NCBI GenBank assembly: GCA_964293475.1
Contig: CAXYYJ010000024.1
Coordinates: 11,631 to 75,630 of the forward strand
Direction of reading: 5' to 3'
From: UBA12170 sp964293475
Lineage (GTDB): Bacteria; Bacteroidota; Bacteroidia; Bacteroidales; UBA12170
DNA: 64,000 bases
Part shown: positions 19,483 through 29,526 of the stretch, piece by piece
How positions within the stretch are numbered: the first letter of the stretch is position 1
Layout of the letters: every line of letters starts with the position of its first letter
Translations under genes and position numbers: made by a program
The notes under the pieces: model-generated
The model's database searches: none
Told to the model about the DNA's origin: nothing
The model's input: the letters and a program-made list of their open reading frames with translations, nothing else

Positions 19483-21681
19483 ATGAAAAAGTTATATATA
19501 ATTTTAATCGTTTTTATTGTGGGTTTCAGCTCCTGTCTCAAAGACCTGGACACAACACCGCTCGATGAAACCGTTATTACATCGGCCTCGGTTTACGAAA
19601 CCCCCGCTAACTATTATAATGTCCTTGCAAAATTATATGCTGGCCTTGCTGTCTCCGGACAAGAAGGTCCTGCAGGACAACCCGATATCGCAGGCATCGA
19701 CGAGGGTTTCTCAACCTATCTGCGTCAATACTGGAAAGCTCAGGAATTAAGCACCGACGAAGCTGTTATAGCCTGGAACGATGGTAACCTGAGAGACTAT
19801 CACGATATGGACTGGACTCCTTCCAACGAGTTTGTTACTGCCATGTACAACCGTATCTTCTATCAAATCTCTTTGTGTAATGAGTTCATCAGAGAATCAA
19901 CCGATGATAAATTATCAGAAAGAAATATCTCTGGAACCGACAAAACCAATATCCAAAACTACAGATTGGAAGCTCGTTATTTACGCGCCCTGAGTTATTA
20001 TCACGCCTTAGATATGTTTGGAAATGTTCCTTTTGTAACTGAAAATGATGCAGTTGGCGCCTTTCTACCCACACAAATAAAAAGAGCTGACCTATACAGC
20101 TGGTTAGAGTCTGAATTAAAAGCCATTGAAGGTGGTTTGCCAGAACCCAGAGCCAACGAATATGGCCGCGCCGATAAAGCTGGTGTATGGGCAGTTTTAG
20201 CCAAATTGTATCTCAACGCCGAAGTTTATGCAGGAGTTAACAAGTACACTGAGGCCGCTACTTATTCTGAAAAAATCATCAATGCCGGTTATTCTCTAGA
20301 GCCTAACTATTTCCACAATTTCAACGGCGATAACCATTTAAGCTCTGAGATTATTTTCCCGGTTGCCTTCGACGGAATCCATACCCGCACCTGGGGTGGT
20401 ATGACCTTTGTTGTTCATGCTGCTGTTGGTGGTTCCATGGTTCCTTCTGAGTTTGGTATCGATGGCGGTTGGGGCGGAACACGCGTTACAAGTGCGTTAG
20501 TTAAAAAATTCTACCCCGAAATCACCGAAAAAGGATTGGTGGTATCTCCTATTCCTCCCAAAAGCCGCGAATACCCTGTTCTCTATTGTCCAGGTTCTTA
20601 TCAGGGATGGGACCCAACCAACACAACCACAGTTTTGGCTTCGGTTAACAGCGATGGCAACTACGAAGGCTACTTCAATTTTGTTGATGCCGGAACCGCA
20701 TTCAAATTCACCACTGGCCCAAGCTGGGACTATAACTGGGGTGATACAGGTGCCGACGGAACTTTAGATTTAGGAGGAACCGATATCGTTGCAGCCGATC
20801 CTGGCTACTACAAAATTAATGTGGATACAGTAGCGAAAACTTATACCGTTGTCAGTACCCATTGGGGACTTATTGGTTCTTCAACCGCTGGCGGATGGGA
20901 TTCGGATCAGGATATGACCTATAACACCGAAACCAGCATGTGGGAAATATATACAGACCTTACCGAAGGTTTTATAAAATTCAGAGCCAACGACGATTGG
21001 GGAATCAATCTTGGTGACAATGCAGCCGATGGAATACTTGAGCCAGGTGGAGCGGATATTGCTATCGCAAGTGCCGGAAGTTATAAGATTACTCTAAAAC
21101 TTGGAGCTCCAGACTATACATACACTGTATCTCTCGAGTCAGCTCCCGCATACGATGCCAGAGCTGCTTTCCACACCGATGGTCAAACCCTTATGATTGA
21201 AAGTATTTTCGAATTCACTCAAGGTTATGCTGTAGCTAAATTCAGAAATATTACCCGCGATGGAAGAATAGGTTCCGACCTTACCTTCCCCGATAACGAC
21301 TATCCTGTTTTCCGCTTGGCCGATTTCCAACTCATGTATGCCGAAGCTGTATTGCGCGGCGGAACTGGCGATTTGAATAAAGCTTTAGACTATGTTAACC
21401 AAATTCGCGAAAGAGCCTATGGCGTTGCCACTGAAAATATTTCTGCTGCCGACCTCACCCTGGATTTCATTCTCGACGAACGCGCCCGTGAACTTTATTG
21501 GGAAGGTCACAGAAGAACTGACCTTATCCGTTACGGAAGATTTACAAGTGGCAGCTATCTTTGGGATTGGAAAGGAAATGTGAATACCGGAACTTCGGTT
21601 GATGATAAATACAACCTGTTCCCCATTCCTTCTACCGACATCGGATCTAACCCAAATTTGAATCAAAATGATGGTTATTAA
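19483..21681 (+). CDS. susD: SusD-like starch-binding lipoprotein with two inserted SusE/F-like modules
   Basis: A 732-residue surface lipoprotein that caps the SusC transporter. Signal II with lipid-attachment Cys in GFSSCLKD (about residue 18). The SusD fold begins as usual (TPR-type helices, LRALSYYHALDMFGNVPF) and reaches LVKKFYPEITEKG near 350. A roughly 190-residue insert follows (about 362-553): module 1 starts YCPGSYQGWDP, module 2 starts HWGLIGSSTAGGWD; both resemble the SusE/F-type starch-binding modules of the neighbouring lipoproteins. SusD sequence then resumes (DARAAFHTDGQ, FRLADFQLMYAEAVLRGG, ARELYWEGHRRTDLIRYG). Ordinary SusD proteins are about 500-550 residues, so the insert explains the extra length. 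It lies 21 bp after susC1. Confidence 0.92.
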   Translation: MKKLYIILIVFIVGFSSCLKDLDTTPLDETVITSASVYETPANYYNVLAKLYAGLAVSGQEGPAGQPDIAGIDEGFSTYLRQYWKAQELSTDEAVIAWNDGNLRDYHDMDWTPSNEFVTAMYNRIFYQISLCNEFIRESTDDKLSERNISGTDKTNIQNYRLEARYLRALSYYHALDMFGNVPFVTENDAVGAFLPTQIKRADLYSWLESELKAIEGGLPEPRANEYGRADKAGVWAVLAKLYLNAEVYAGVNKYTEAATYSEKIINAGYSLEPNYFHNFNGDNHLSSEIIFPVAFDGIHTRTWGGMTFVVHAAVGGSMVPSEFGIDGGWGGTRVTSALVKKFYPEITEKGLVVSPIPPKSREYPVLYCPGSYQGWDPTNTTTVLASVNSDGNYEGYFNFVDAGTAFKFTTGPSWDYNWGDTGADGTLDLGGTDIVAADPGYYKINVDTVAKTYTVVSTHWGLIGSSTAGGWDSDQDMTYNTETSMWEIYTDLTEGFIKFRANDDWGINLGDNAADGILEPGGADIAIASAGSYKITLKLGAPDYTYTVSLESAPAYDARAAFHTDGQTLMIESIFEFTQGYAVAKFRNITRDGRIGSDLTFPDNDYPVFRLADFQLMYAEAVLRGGTGDLNKALDYVNQIRERAYGVATENISAADLTLDFILDERARELYWEGHRRTDLIRYGRFTSGSYLWDWKGNVNTGTSVDDKYNLFPIPSTDIGSNPNLNQNDGY

Positions 21682-21700
21682 TATTTTAAAATTTACTACA

Positions 21701-22840
21701 ATGAAAAAAATATCAATTTTATATATCGGCCTCATGAGCCTCTTGTTGATGTATTCTTGCAATAAGGATGATAAAGATCCTGTTTTGAATACCAGCGAAG
21801 TTAAGCCTGCGGCCTTTACCAGCCCTGCTGCCGGTGCCACATTCGTGCTGCTGGAAGACAATAAAGATCAGGTTCTTACAAAGTTCACCTGGACAGCACC
21901 AGAGTATAGCTTTAGCGATTTAGCAAATACTTCCTACCGCCTGGAAATGGATTTGGCCGCCAATAATTTCAGTTCCCCGATTTTTGTTAAAAATATCGAC
22001 GGAAACGAAATTGAATATACCGTGGGTGCCATGAACATTCTCATGCTAAACAACAATATCCCTATTGAAGTTTCCACAGCAGTTAGCTTCAGATTATTGT
22101 CTCATATCACTTCGCACAACACAGGTGAATCAACAATTTCTGAGCCCATCACCCTTTATATCACTCCTTATAGTGAAGAAGTGATTTACAAATCCATCTA
22201 TATGCTTGGCGACGGAACCGATCCGGGATGGGACAATGCCAATGCTCTTCCTGTGAGCTATATCTCCGAAGGTAAATTCGGTATCGTAGCAAACTTAGGC
22301 GGTGCTGGTAAATATTTCAAATTCATCTCTATGTTAGGCGCATGGGCTCCTCAATGGGGTACCGACACCGAAGGCACCGGAACTGGTGGTAATCTGGTTT
22401 ATCGTCCCGACGAAACTGTTACCGATCCTCCTGCCATGCCATGTCCTGACGCCGCTGGTCTTTACAGAATTGTTGCAGATACTGCTAATCTTACCTACGC
22501 CGTGTATCCAGCCCCCGCTTCCTTATATCTATTGGGCGATGGCTCTTTGGCCGGATGGGATAATACCGCTGCTTTGGAAATGACCAATAATGGCAATGGT
22601 AAATTTAGCATCACAACAACGCTAACTGCCGCCAACATTAAGTTTATCGAGAACTTAGGTCAGTGGGCTCCTCAATGGGGTTCTGCCGATGGCGCAAGCA
22701 ATTTGAAAGGAAGTATTTCCTATCGTGCTACTGAAGCCGATCCCGACCCTGCTTCAATTCCTGTTGCAGAAGCCGGAACCTACCTCATCGAGGTTGATTT
22801 GGCTGCTCAAACTTACAAACTCATCCATCAATATTATTAA
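21701..22840 (+). CDS. susE: SusE/SusF-type starch-binding outer-membrane lipoprotein
   Basis: A 379-residue lipoprotein. ATG at 21701 is preferred over an in-frame ATG at 21668 that overlaps susD1, because it starts the signal peptide MKKISILYIG with lipobox LLMYSC. An N-terminal SusE-type beta-sandwich (about 30-165, PAAFTSPAAGATFVL) is followed by two similar starch-binding modules: YMLGDGTDPGWDNANAL (about 170-265) and LYLLGDGSLAGWDNTAAL (about 270-379). The pair share the elements FKFISMLGAWAPQWG and IKFIENLGQWAPQWG, with the Trp residues expected to stack on glucose. Third gene of the first sus unit, 19 bp after susD1. Acts at the cell surface to hold alpha-glucan. Confidence 0.88.
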   Translation: MKKISILYIGLMSLLLMYSCNKDDKDPVLNTSEVKPAAFTSPAAGATFVLLEDNKDQVLTKFTWTAPEYSFSDLANTSYRLEMDLAANNFSSPIFVKNIDGNEIEYTVGAMNILMLNNNIPIEVSTAVSFRLLSHITSHNTGESTISEPITLYITPYSEEVIYKSIYMLGDGTDPGWDNANALPVSYISEGKFGIVANLGGAGKYFKFISMLGAWAPQWGTDTEGTGTGGNLVYRPDETVTDPPAMPCPDAAGLYRIVADTANLTYAVYPAPASLYLLGDGSLAGWDNTAALEMTNNGNGKFSITTTLTAANIKFIENLGQWAPQWGSADGASNLKGSISYRATEADPDPASIPVAEAGTYLIEVDLAAQTYKLIHQYY

Positions 22841-22960
22841 TAAATAATCATTGTTGCACAGGTATTTAAATTTACCGGATCGCCTTTTTTTATACCAATC
22901 CAGTTTCCCCCGCAGTTTTTTCATATTTTCGTTTTTCATATTTAACAAAACTCTCATAGA

Positions 22961-24805
22961 ATGAAAAAGTATATTTTATCCATTCTTGCCATTATTCTTT
23001 CTCTCCAAATTTGCTTAGGACAGAAAATCGACAAAATGGAACCGCCTTTTTGGTGGAAAGGAATGAACAATCCCCAATTACAAATCATGTTTCATGGTCC
23101 TGATATTGCTGATTATGAAGTAAAAATTAATACTCCCGGGGTTGCCCTTTCCAAAACCATCAGAACCATAAATCCCAATTACCTGTTTGTTTATCTCTCC
23201 ATACCAGCTGAATTAACAGCAAATCAGATTTCAATCCAATTCTTTAAAGATGCAACTCTGATTAATGAAGTTTTATATGAATTAAAGACCCGTGAACAAA
23301 ATTCGGCCCATAGAAAGGGATTCGATAACTCCGATGTGATATATCTCATTACCCCAGACCGATTTGCCAATGGAAACCCATCGAACGACCATATTGAAGA
23401 ATTGGGCGATCATTTAGACCGAAACAACAATCAAGCCCGCCACGGTGGCGACATTGAAGGCATCATCAATCATCTCGATTATATAAAGGACATGGGATTT
23501 ACAGCCATTTGGATCAATCCGCTCGTGATAAACCAAATGCCCCGTACCAGCTATCATGGTTATGCAGCCACCGATTTCTATCAAATCGACCCTAGGTTTG
23601 GGACTCTCGAAGACTATCTCAGACTTTCGCAGGAAGCTAAAAAAAGGGGAGTTAAACTAATCATGGATCAAATAATGAATCACTGTGGAAGCCATCATTG
23701 GTGGATGAATGATTTACCGGATACCAACTGGTTCAACAATCTGAATATCTACGGAATAAGCAACCACCGAAGAACAGCAATTAACGATCCTTATGCAGCC
23801 AAATCCGACAAAGAGTTTTTTGAGAAAGGCTGGTTTGTTACCGATATGCCCGACATGAACGGCTCCCATCCGCTTCTTCGCGATAACCTCATCCAAAACA
23901 GCATTTGGTGGGTCGAAGTAGCCAGTCTGGACGGAATTCGCCACGACACACACCCTTATCCCGGCGCTGAGTTTATGTCAGCCTATACCTGCGCCATCAT
24001 GAACGAATACCCCGATTTTAATTTAGTGGGCGAAGAGTGGTCAGAAAACCCCATCATCACCTCACGCTGGCAAAAAGGAAACAGCCAGAACAATGATCTA
24101 AATTCATGTCTGCCATCGGTTTTCGATTTTCCTCTACAGGCAACCCTTGTTCGCTCCCTCCTGCAGCCCGAAAACTGGAATTCAGGATTCAACAATCTAT
24201 ACGAACTCTTAGCCTGTGATGGCATATATCCCGACCCGTTCAATCTGGTTGTTTTTCTCGACAATCATGATATGGATCGGTTTTTCACTCAGATTCACGA
24301 GGATTTAGACCTTTTTAAACTGGGAATGACTTTCATTACCACCATACGCGGAATTCCACAATTCTATTACGGAACCGAGATACTCATGTCGAATCCAAAA
24401 ACCCACGATCACGGAGAGATTCGTTCCGATTTTCCAGGAGGATGGACAGGGGATGAAAAAAATGCATTTTCAGGATTAAATCTTTCTGACAAAGAGAAAG
24501 AAGCACAAGACTTTACGCGAAACTTACTGAATTTCCGAAAGAATAGCACTGCTCTTCATTCCGGACAATTGATGCATTATGCCCCACAAAACGGTGTTTA
24601 TGTGTATTTCCGATATAACGAAACACAGAAAATCATGGTTGTTTTAAACAAAAGCGATAAAGCGGAAAGCTTCAACCCCCTGAAATATCCTGAAATGCTC
24701 AAAGGCAACGAAAGCGGATTTAATGTGCTGACAAACCACGAAATTGAACTAAAATCCTTGAGTTTAATGCCAAAATCAGCCCATATAATCCAAATTAACC
24801 CTTAG
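22961..24805 (+). CDS. susA: SusA-like periplasmic neopullulanase/cyclomaltodextrinase (GH13)
   Basis: A 614-residue exported GH13 enzyme. The signal peptide (MKKYILSILAIILSLQICLG) has Ile before its Cys, not a lipobox, so a soluble periplasmic protein is expected. Residues about 20-110 form the N-terminal domain of cyclomaltodextrinase-type enzymes (PPFWWKGMNNPQLQIMFHG). The barrel starts IYLITPDRFANG; region I DQIMNHCG, region II SLDGIRHDTHPYP with nucleophile D329, region III LVGEEWS with acid/base E358 (E359 adjacent), region IV FLDNHDMDRF with D437. It would cut imported maltooligosaccharides, cyclodextrins or pullulan fragments in the periplasm. Last gene of the first sus unit, 120 bp after susE1. 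Confidence 0.92.
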   Translation: MKKYILSILAIILSLQICLGQKIDKMEPPFWWKGMNNPQLQIMFHGPDIADYEVKINTPGVALSKTIRTINPNYLFVYLSIPAELTANQISIQFFKDATLINEVLYELKTREQNSAHRKGFDNSDVIYLITPDRFANGNPSNDHIEELGDHLDRNNNQARHGGDIEGIINHLDYIKDMGFTAIWINPLVINQMPRTSYHGYAATDFYQIDPRFGTLEDYLRLSQEAKKRGVKLIMDQIMNHCGSHHWWMNDLPDTNWFNNLNIYGISNHRRTAINDPYAAKSDKEFFEKGWFVTDMPDMNGSHPLLRDNLIQNSIWWVEVASLDGIRHDTHPYPGAEFMSAYTCAIMNEYPDFNLVGEEWSENPIITSRWQKGNSQNNDLNSCLPSVFDFPLQATLVRSLLQPENWNSGFNNLYELLACDGIYPDPFNLVVFLDNHDMDRFFTQIHEDLDLFKLGMTFITTIRGIPQFYYGTEILMSNPKTHDHGEIRSDFPGGWTGDEKNAFSGLNLSDKEKEAQDFTRNLLNFRKNSTALHSGQLMHYAPQNGVYVYFRYNETQKIMVVLNKSDKAESFNPLKYPEMLKGNESGFNVLTNHEIELKSLSLMPKSAHIIQINP

Positions 24806-24870
24806 TTTTGGGCTTTTTTAGGCCAAAATTGGGTTAAAATGAATCTAAATTATGCCCTTAATTGCTAACC

Positions 24871-24894
24871 GCAAACGATTGCGCAATCGATTGC
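24871..24894 (+). promoter_or_regulatory. Tandem LacI-type operator upstream of susC2
   Basis: Two abutting 12-bp sites, GCAAACGATTGC (24871-24882) and GCAATCGATTGC (24883-24894, perfect palindrome), in the 189-bp gap before susC2. The arrangement and 25 of 29 bases match the operator before susC1, including the AACC preceding the first site. This ties the second sus unit to the LacI regulator at 15260-16270. Confidence 0.78.
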
Positions 24895-24994
24895 AAATTA
24901 TTTAACATTTTACTAAGTTCCATATATTACTGCATGGTTAATTATTTACTAATTTAGCGGAGATGAAATCAATACTAAACACTTAATTTATTAA

Positions 24995-27952
24995 ATGATG
25001 ATAAAATTAACAGTACGATGGCTGCTATTCCTCCTTTTCATGGTTGGAATCTCAACGCTATCACAAGCACAGCAAATTACTGTTAGTGGAAACGTGACCG
25101 ACAAGGTCGATGGTTCCACTCTCATTGGTGTTTCCGTAATTCAGAAAGGTACAACCAATGGTACTACTACTGATATCGATGGAAACTACTCTCTCAAGGT
25201 AGACAATGGTTCAATCCTTGTTTATTCCTATGTAGGTTATGAAAATCAGGAAATTCAGGCTTCTCAGACCACCATCAATGTGATTCTGAATCCAAAATCC
25301 GAAGTTCTTGACGAAATCATTGTTATTGGTTATGGAACCCAAAAGAAAACCGACAAAACCGGTGCTGTTTCTCATGTTACCGCCGAAGAACTGGGACAAG
25401 GCAATCTCTCCGACCCCATTCAGGGTTTGCAGGGAAAAGCCGCCGGGGTATCTATCACCAAAAAAGGTGGTGACCCCAATGCCGGGTTTTCTGTTAGAAT
25501 CAGGGGGGCATCTGGTTATACAGCTTCTGCCGATCCATTATTCGTTATCGATGGAATTCCTGGTGGCGACCCTACCAGCATCTCTCCCGAAGATATTGAA
25601 AGCTACAACATCCTTAAAGACGCCGCTTCTACTGCTATCTATGGTTCCCGCGGTGCAAACGGGGTTATTATCATCACCACCAAAAAAGGTGCTGTTAAAA
25701 ACGGAAGTGCTGTTTCTGAAGTTAGCTTCAACAGCAGTCTTTCGTTAAGCAAAGTTGCTCACCTTGAAGATGTTTTAACCGGTGACCAGATTCGTCAATA
25801 TGCCACCAGCAACAATATTGTCTTTAACGATGGCGGTGCTAATACCAATTGGCAGGACGAAATCTACCGCACTGGCCAAACTGTTGAAAACGACATCAAC
25901 TTCTCTGGCGGATCGGAAAAAAGTTTCTACCGTGCTTCTTTATCCAATACCAACTGGACCGGTATCATGCGTGGAACCGAAAAAGAAAGAACCACAGCCA
26001 AAATGAACATCACCCACAAAGGGATTAATGACAAATTAACTCTTACAGGAAATATGGCTGCTTCTTTCGAAAACAACGACTATGAGAATTATGATGGCTT
26101 TGATAAAGATGATATTATCTATCAGGCACTTACCCGCAACCCCACCGATCCTGTTTACAATTCAAATGGTGGATACGACAAAACTCAAAGGGTATTTAAC
26201 TACGAGAACCCATTGGCCGTTATCAATATGATTACCAATAAACGCGACGCTAAAAGATATCTTGCCAGCCTTCAGGCTCAGTTTGAGTTCTTTAAAGGGC
26301 TTACTGGTACTTCATCGGTAAATTATATTAGAAATGACCAGGAATATACTTATTTCAGACCAAAAGGTGTTTTTGCATCTGCCGACAACGGATATGGAAG
26401 AAGAAGTTATGACAATTCTGCTGAAAAACAATTCGAAGGCTATTTAAACTATGTAAAAACTTTGAACGAAAATCACAATTTAGACTTCATGGGCGGTTAT
26501 AGCTGGCGCGAAGCTACTTACGATGGTTTATTCTCTCAGGCTCAAAATCCACAATCTCCCTATATTGGAGCAAACGATTTGAGAACATTTGTTGAAGTAA
26601 ACTATGGTGATGTTGGCTCCTATAAAAACAACGAGAAGCTTATCGGTTTCTTCGGAAGAGCTCAGTATAATTTCAAATCGAAATATTATTTATCTGCAAG
26701 TATCCGTCGCGACGGTTCATCCAAGTTTGGTAAAAACAATAAATGGGGTTGGTTCCCAACTGTTTCTGCTAGCTGGAACATGCAGGACGAAGGCTTCCTG
26801 AAAAACGTTTCATGGCTCGATCAACTTAAATTAAGAGCAAGTTATGGTGTTTCCGGTAATCAGGCTTTTAGCTCAGGACTAAGTCAGGTATCTTATGTTC
26901 CATCAGGTTTGGCAACAAACCCTGAAACTGGAGAACAAGTTATTACTTACGTTGCCGCAAGAAACGACAATCCTGATTTAAGATGGGAAAGAACAGCTGA
27001 AACAAATATTGGTCTTGACTTCGCATTTTTCCAAAGTAAAGTCAGCGGAAGTATCGAAGTATATAGCAAAAATACAACAGACCTCATTTATCCTAAACAA
27101 GTTTCTGCTGAAGCTAACCTTTCCAACAGAACTTTCAGTAATGCTGGTAATATCACCAATAAAGGGGTCGAATTATTCCTTCAGGCTCACGTAATAAACA
27201 AAAAGAATCTTGTTTACAAAACCTCTTTTGTAGCCGCCCACAATAAAAGCAAATGGGTAGAATTGGCTTCTAATAATGACCAGGGTTATGAAAACAATGG
27301 TTACTTATCTGGCCGTGGTGCCATTGGCGATGGTTTTTATATCATCAGAAACCAAACCGGTCATGAAGTGAGCGAGTTTTATCTCCCCGAAATCGTTGGT
27401 ATAGTTGATGGTAAATTTATATTCAACTCTGAATCTGGCGGTTATACTGACCAATTGGCCAATGCAAAAAGAGTTTTTGCGGGTTCTCCAAATCCAGATG
27501 TAGAATTGGGTTGGACCAATAATTTCACCTTTTTCAAAAGATGGAATCTTGATTTGGCCTTCAGAAGTATGATTGGACACCAAAAATACAATGCCACTCA
27601 AATGTTTATGGATGCTCCTTTCGATCTTCCAGATTTAAACGTTGTTGAAGAAGCTTTAGTTTGGGCTGAAGAAGGTAGAGAAACCACAGCAGTTATCGCT
27701 ACCGAATATCTTGAAGATGCCTCTTTTGTGAAACTTGATTATATTTCTATTGGATATAGCTTCAATGTGGAGAAAATCAAATGGCTCAAAAAAGCAAAAC
27801 TTTATGTGGTAGCCAACAATGTCTTTACCCTTACTAAATATTCAGGAGCAGACCCTGAAATATACTACAGCAACCTGGCTTATGGATGGGATCAATACAA
27901 TGTTTACCCCAACTCCAGATCTATCACTTTTGGTTTAAACGCAACATTTTAA
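24995..27952 (+). CDS. susC: SusC/RagA-family TonB-linked outer-membrane transporter (second sus unit)
   Basis: A 985-residue SusC paralogue. Signal peptide to about residue 25 (LSQAQ), carboxypeptidase-regulatory-like domain (VSGNVTDKVDGSTLIGVSV), plug with LDEIIVIGYGTQKKTDKTG, VRIRGASGY, FVIDGIPGG and GANGVIIITTKKG, then the barrel. The N-terminal 100 residues are very close to susC1 (both carry QKGTTNGT or EKGTTNGT), while the barrels diverge, consistent with duplication and a different size class of glucan. Followed 12 bp later by its SusD partner. The LacI-type tandem operator lies 101-124 bp upstream of the ATG. Confidence 0.95.
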   Translation: MMIKLTVRWLLFLLFMVGISTLSQAQQITVSGNVTDKVDGSTLIGVSVIQKGTTNGTTTDIDGNYSLKVDNGSILVYSYVGYENQEIQASQTTINVILNPKSEVLDEIIVIGYGTQKKTDKTGAVSHVTAEELGQGNLSDPIQGLQGKAAGVSITKKGGDPNAGFSVRIRGASGYTASADPLFVIDGIPGGDPTSISPEDIESYNILKDAASTAIYGSRGANGVIIITTKKGAVKNGSAVSEVSFNSSLSLSKVAHLEDVLTGDQIRQYATSNNIVFNDGGANTNWQDEIYRTGQTVENDINFSGGSEKSFYRASLSNTNWTGIMRGTEKERTTAKMNITHKGINDKLTLTGNMAASFENNDYENYDGFDKDDIIYQALTRNPTDPVYNSNGGYDKTQRVFNYENPLAVINMITNKRDAKRYLASLQAQFEFFKGLTGTSSVNYIRNDQEYTYFRPKGVFASADNGYGRRSYDNSAEKQFEGYLNYVKTLNENHNLDFMGGYSWREATYDGLFSQAQNPQSPYIGANDLRTFVEVNYGDVGSYKNNEKLIGFFGRAQYNFKSKYYLSASIRRDGSSKFGKNNKWGWFPTVSASWNMQDEGFLKNVSWLDQLKLRASYGVSGNQAFSSGLSQVSYVPSGLATNPETGEQVITYVAARNDNPDLRWERTAETNIGLDFAFFQSKVSGSIEVYSKNTTDLIYPKQVSAEANLSNRTFSNAGNITNKGVELFLQAHVINKKNLVYKTSFVAAHNKSKWVELASNNDQGYENNGYLSGRGAIGDGFYIIRNQTGHEVSEFYLPEIVGIVDGKFIFNSESGGYTDQLANAKRVFAGSPNPDVELGWTNNFTFFKRWNLDLAFRSMIGHQKYNATQMFMDAPFDLPDLNVVEEALVWAEEGRETTAVIATEYLEDASFVKLDYISIGYSFNVEKIKWLKKAKLYVVANNVFTLTKYSGADPEIYYSNLAYGWDQYNVYPNSRSITFGLNATF

Positions 27953-27964
27953 GGAGATTAAACT

Positions 27965-29461
27965 ATGAAATTTATAAAAATAATTTTTTCCTCATTATTA
28001 GTAGCCGGAATAATAGCAACGGGCTGTACTAAGCTCGACGAGGAATATTTCGATCAAATACCTTCTGAAAATTACCCCGAAAATGCCGATCAGGTAGCTA
28101 CTCTAAGCGTAAACGCTTATAAAAAACTACAGAATATGGTCGATGACAATGGATGGTGGTTTTTAGCTCAGGAAATCAGCTCTGATGAATTATGTGCCCC
28201 TACCCGTGGTGCCGACTGGTTCGACGGTGGAAAATGGGTTGATGTTCATACTCATAAATGGACCAACGACACCGAAAGTGTGAACCGTATGTGGAGCCTA
28301 TTCTGGGAAGGCATAACAGTTTGTAATCAAACCATTGCACAGCTTAACATGCTTGATCCTAGTGATGAAGTAACTGCAAAAAAAGCTGAGCTTGAAGTTT
28401 TAAGGTCTTTCTTTTACTATTTACTTATTGATAACTATGGTGACGTTCCTTATTTAGTTGACGTGGCTGATCCAAATGATTTACCCAATAAGGTAAATAG
28501 GGCTACAATATTTTCTAATCTTGTAAATACAATTGAAGGCAACGTTCAGTATCTGAATGCTGGTAATTTAAAGTATATGGCTACAAAGAATATGGCATAT
28601 GCACTTTTGGCAAAATTGTATTTAAATGCAGAAATATACACGAACAATGATACCACTTTGTGGCTTACAAAAGCAGGTCAATATTGCGACAGCGTAATAG
28701 CTGGCCCATATACCTTAGTTACCGATGTTAAGTCTCCCTTTGCAACAAATAATGAAAGCAATCCTGAAATCATTTTCTCCATTCCTTATGATGAAGATAA
28801 TTTCCAGGGTTTCAGACTTCACATGAGAACTCTACATTATCAGCACAACCTCACCTTCGATATGCCAGTTGGCCCATGGAATGGTTTTGCTGTTGTTCCC
28901 ACTCATTTCGACACCTACGAAGATGCCGATCTCAGAAAAGAAGCTCATTTTATTTGGGGCCCACAATATGCTTTTGATGGTACAGAAATCATTGAAAGTG
29001 TTACTCTTGAACCTTTAGTAATTGACCCACACCTTCCTGCTTTATCTATGACCGATGCTTTCACCCCCGAACAAATTCGTACCACTGGTGCCCGCATCAG
29101 AAAATATGAAATTGCCAAAGGTGCCAAAGAAAACCTGTCCAACGATTTCCCTTTATTCCGCCTTTCAGATTTTTACCTGATGAAAGCCGAAGTTGAAATA
29201 AGATTGGGTAGAAGTGGCGACGAATGGGTAAATCAAATCCGCTCAAGAGCAGGTGTATCTGCATATTCTGGTTGCACATTAAATCAATTGTTCGAAGAAA
29301 GAGGTAGAGAAATGTTTGTGGAAGGCCACCGTCGTCAGGATCAGATCCGTTTTGGCAAATGGGAACAATCCTGGTGGGAGAAAGAAGCTCATGGTCCGGA
29401 AAAAAATACATTCCCAATCCCACAATGGGCCATTGATGGTAACCCCAATTTAGGAAATTAA
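27965..29461 (+). CDS. susD: SusD-like nutrient-binding outer-membrane lipoprotein (second sus unit)
   Basis: A 498-residue SusD/RagB lipoprotein of normal length. Lipobox IIATGC at about residue 21. TPR-type helices include LEVLRSFFYYLLIDNYGDVPYLVD and MAYALLAKLYLNAEIY; the C-terminal part has FPLFRLSDFYLMKAEVEIRLG and EERGREMFVEGHRRQDQIRFG, typical of the family. No inserted modules, in contrast to susD1. Preceded by AAGGAGATTAA, an unusually strong Shine-Dalgarno-like sequence for this phylum. Works as the lid of the SusC2 transporter. Confidence 0.94.
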   Translation: MKFIKIIFSSLLVAGIIATGCTKLDEEYFDQIPSENYPENADQVATLSVNAYKKLQNMVDDNGWWFLAQEISSDELCAPTRGADWFDGGKWVDVHTHKWTNDTESVNRMWSLFWEGITVCNQTIAQLNMLDPSDEVTAKKAELEVLRSFFYYLLIDNYGDVPYLVDVADPNDLPNKVNRATIFSNLVNTIEGNVQYLNAGNLKYMATKNMAYALLAKLYLNAEIYTNNDTTLWLTKAGQYCDSVIAGPYTLVTDVKSPFATNNESNPEIIFSIPYDEDNFQGFRLHMRTLHYQHNLTFDMPVGPWNGFAVVPTHFDTYEDADLRKEAHFIWGPQYAFDGTEIIESVTLEPLVIDPHLPALSMTDAFTPEQIRTTGARIRKYEIAKGAKENLSNDFPLFRLSDFYLMKAEVEIRLGRSGDEWVNQIRSRAGVSAYSGCTLNQLFEERGREMFVEGHRRQDQIRFGKWEQSWWEKEAHGPEKNTFPIPQWAIDGNPNLGN

Positions 29462-29526
29462 TTATCTTTGTAATTAAATAATAACCGATTTATTAACTAA
29501 TTAAATAATTTCAAATTTTTTGACTT

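Noticed and set aside
24800..24840. Terminator after susA
   Set aside because: The inverted repeat around TTTTGGGC/GGCCAAAA has a mismatch and no T tract after the stem; it is not convincing.
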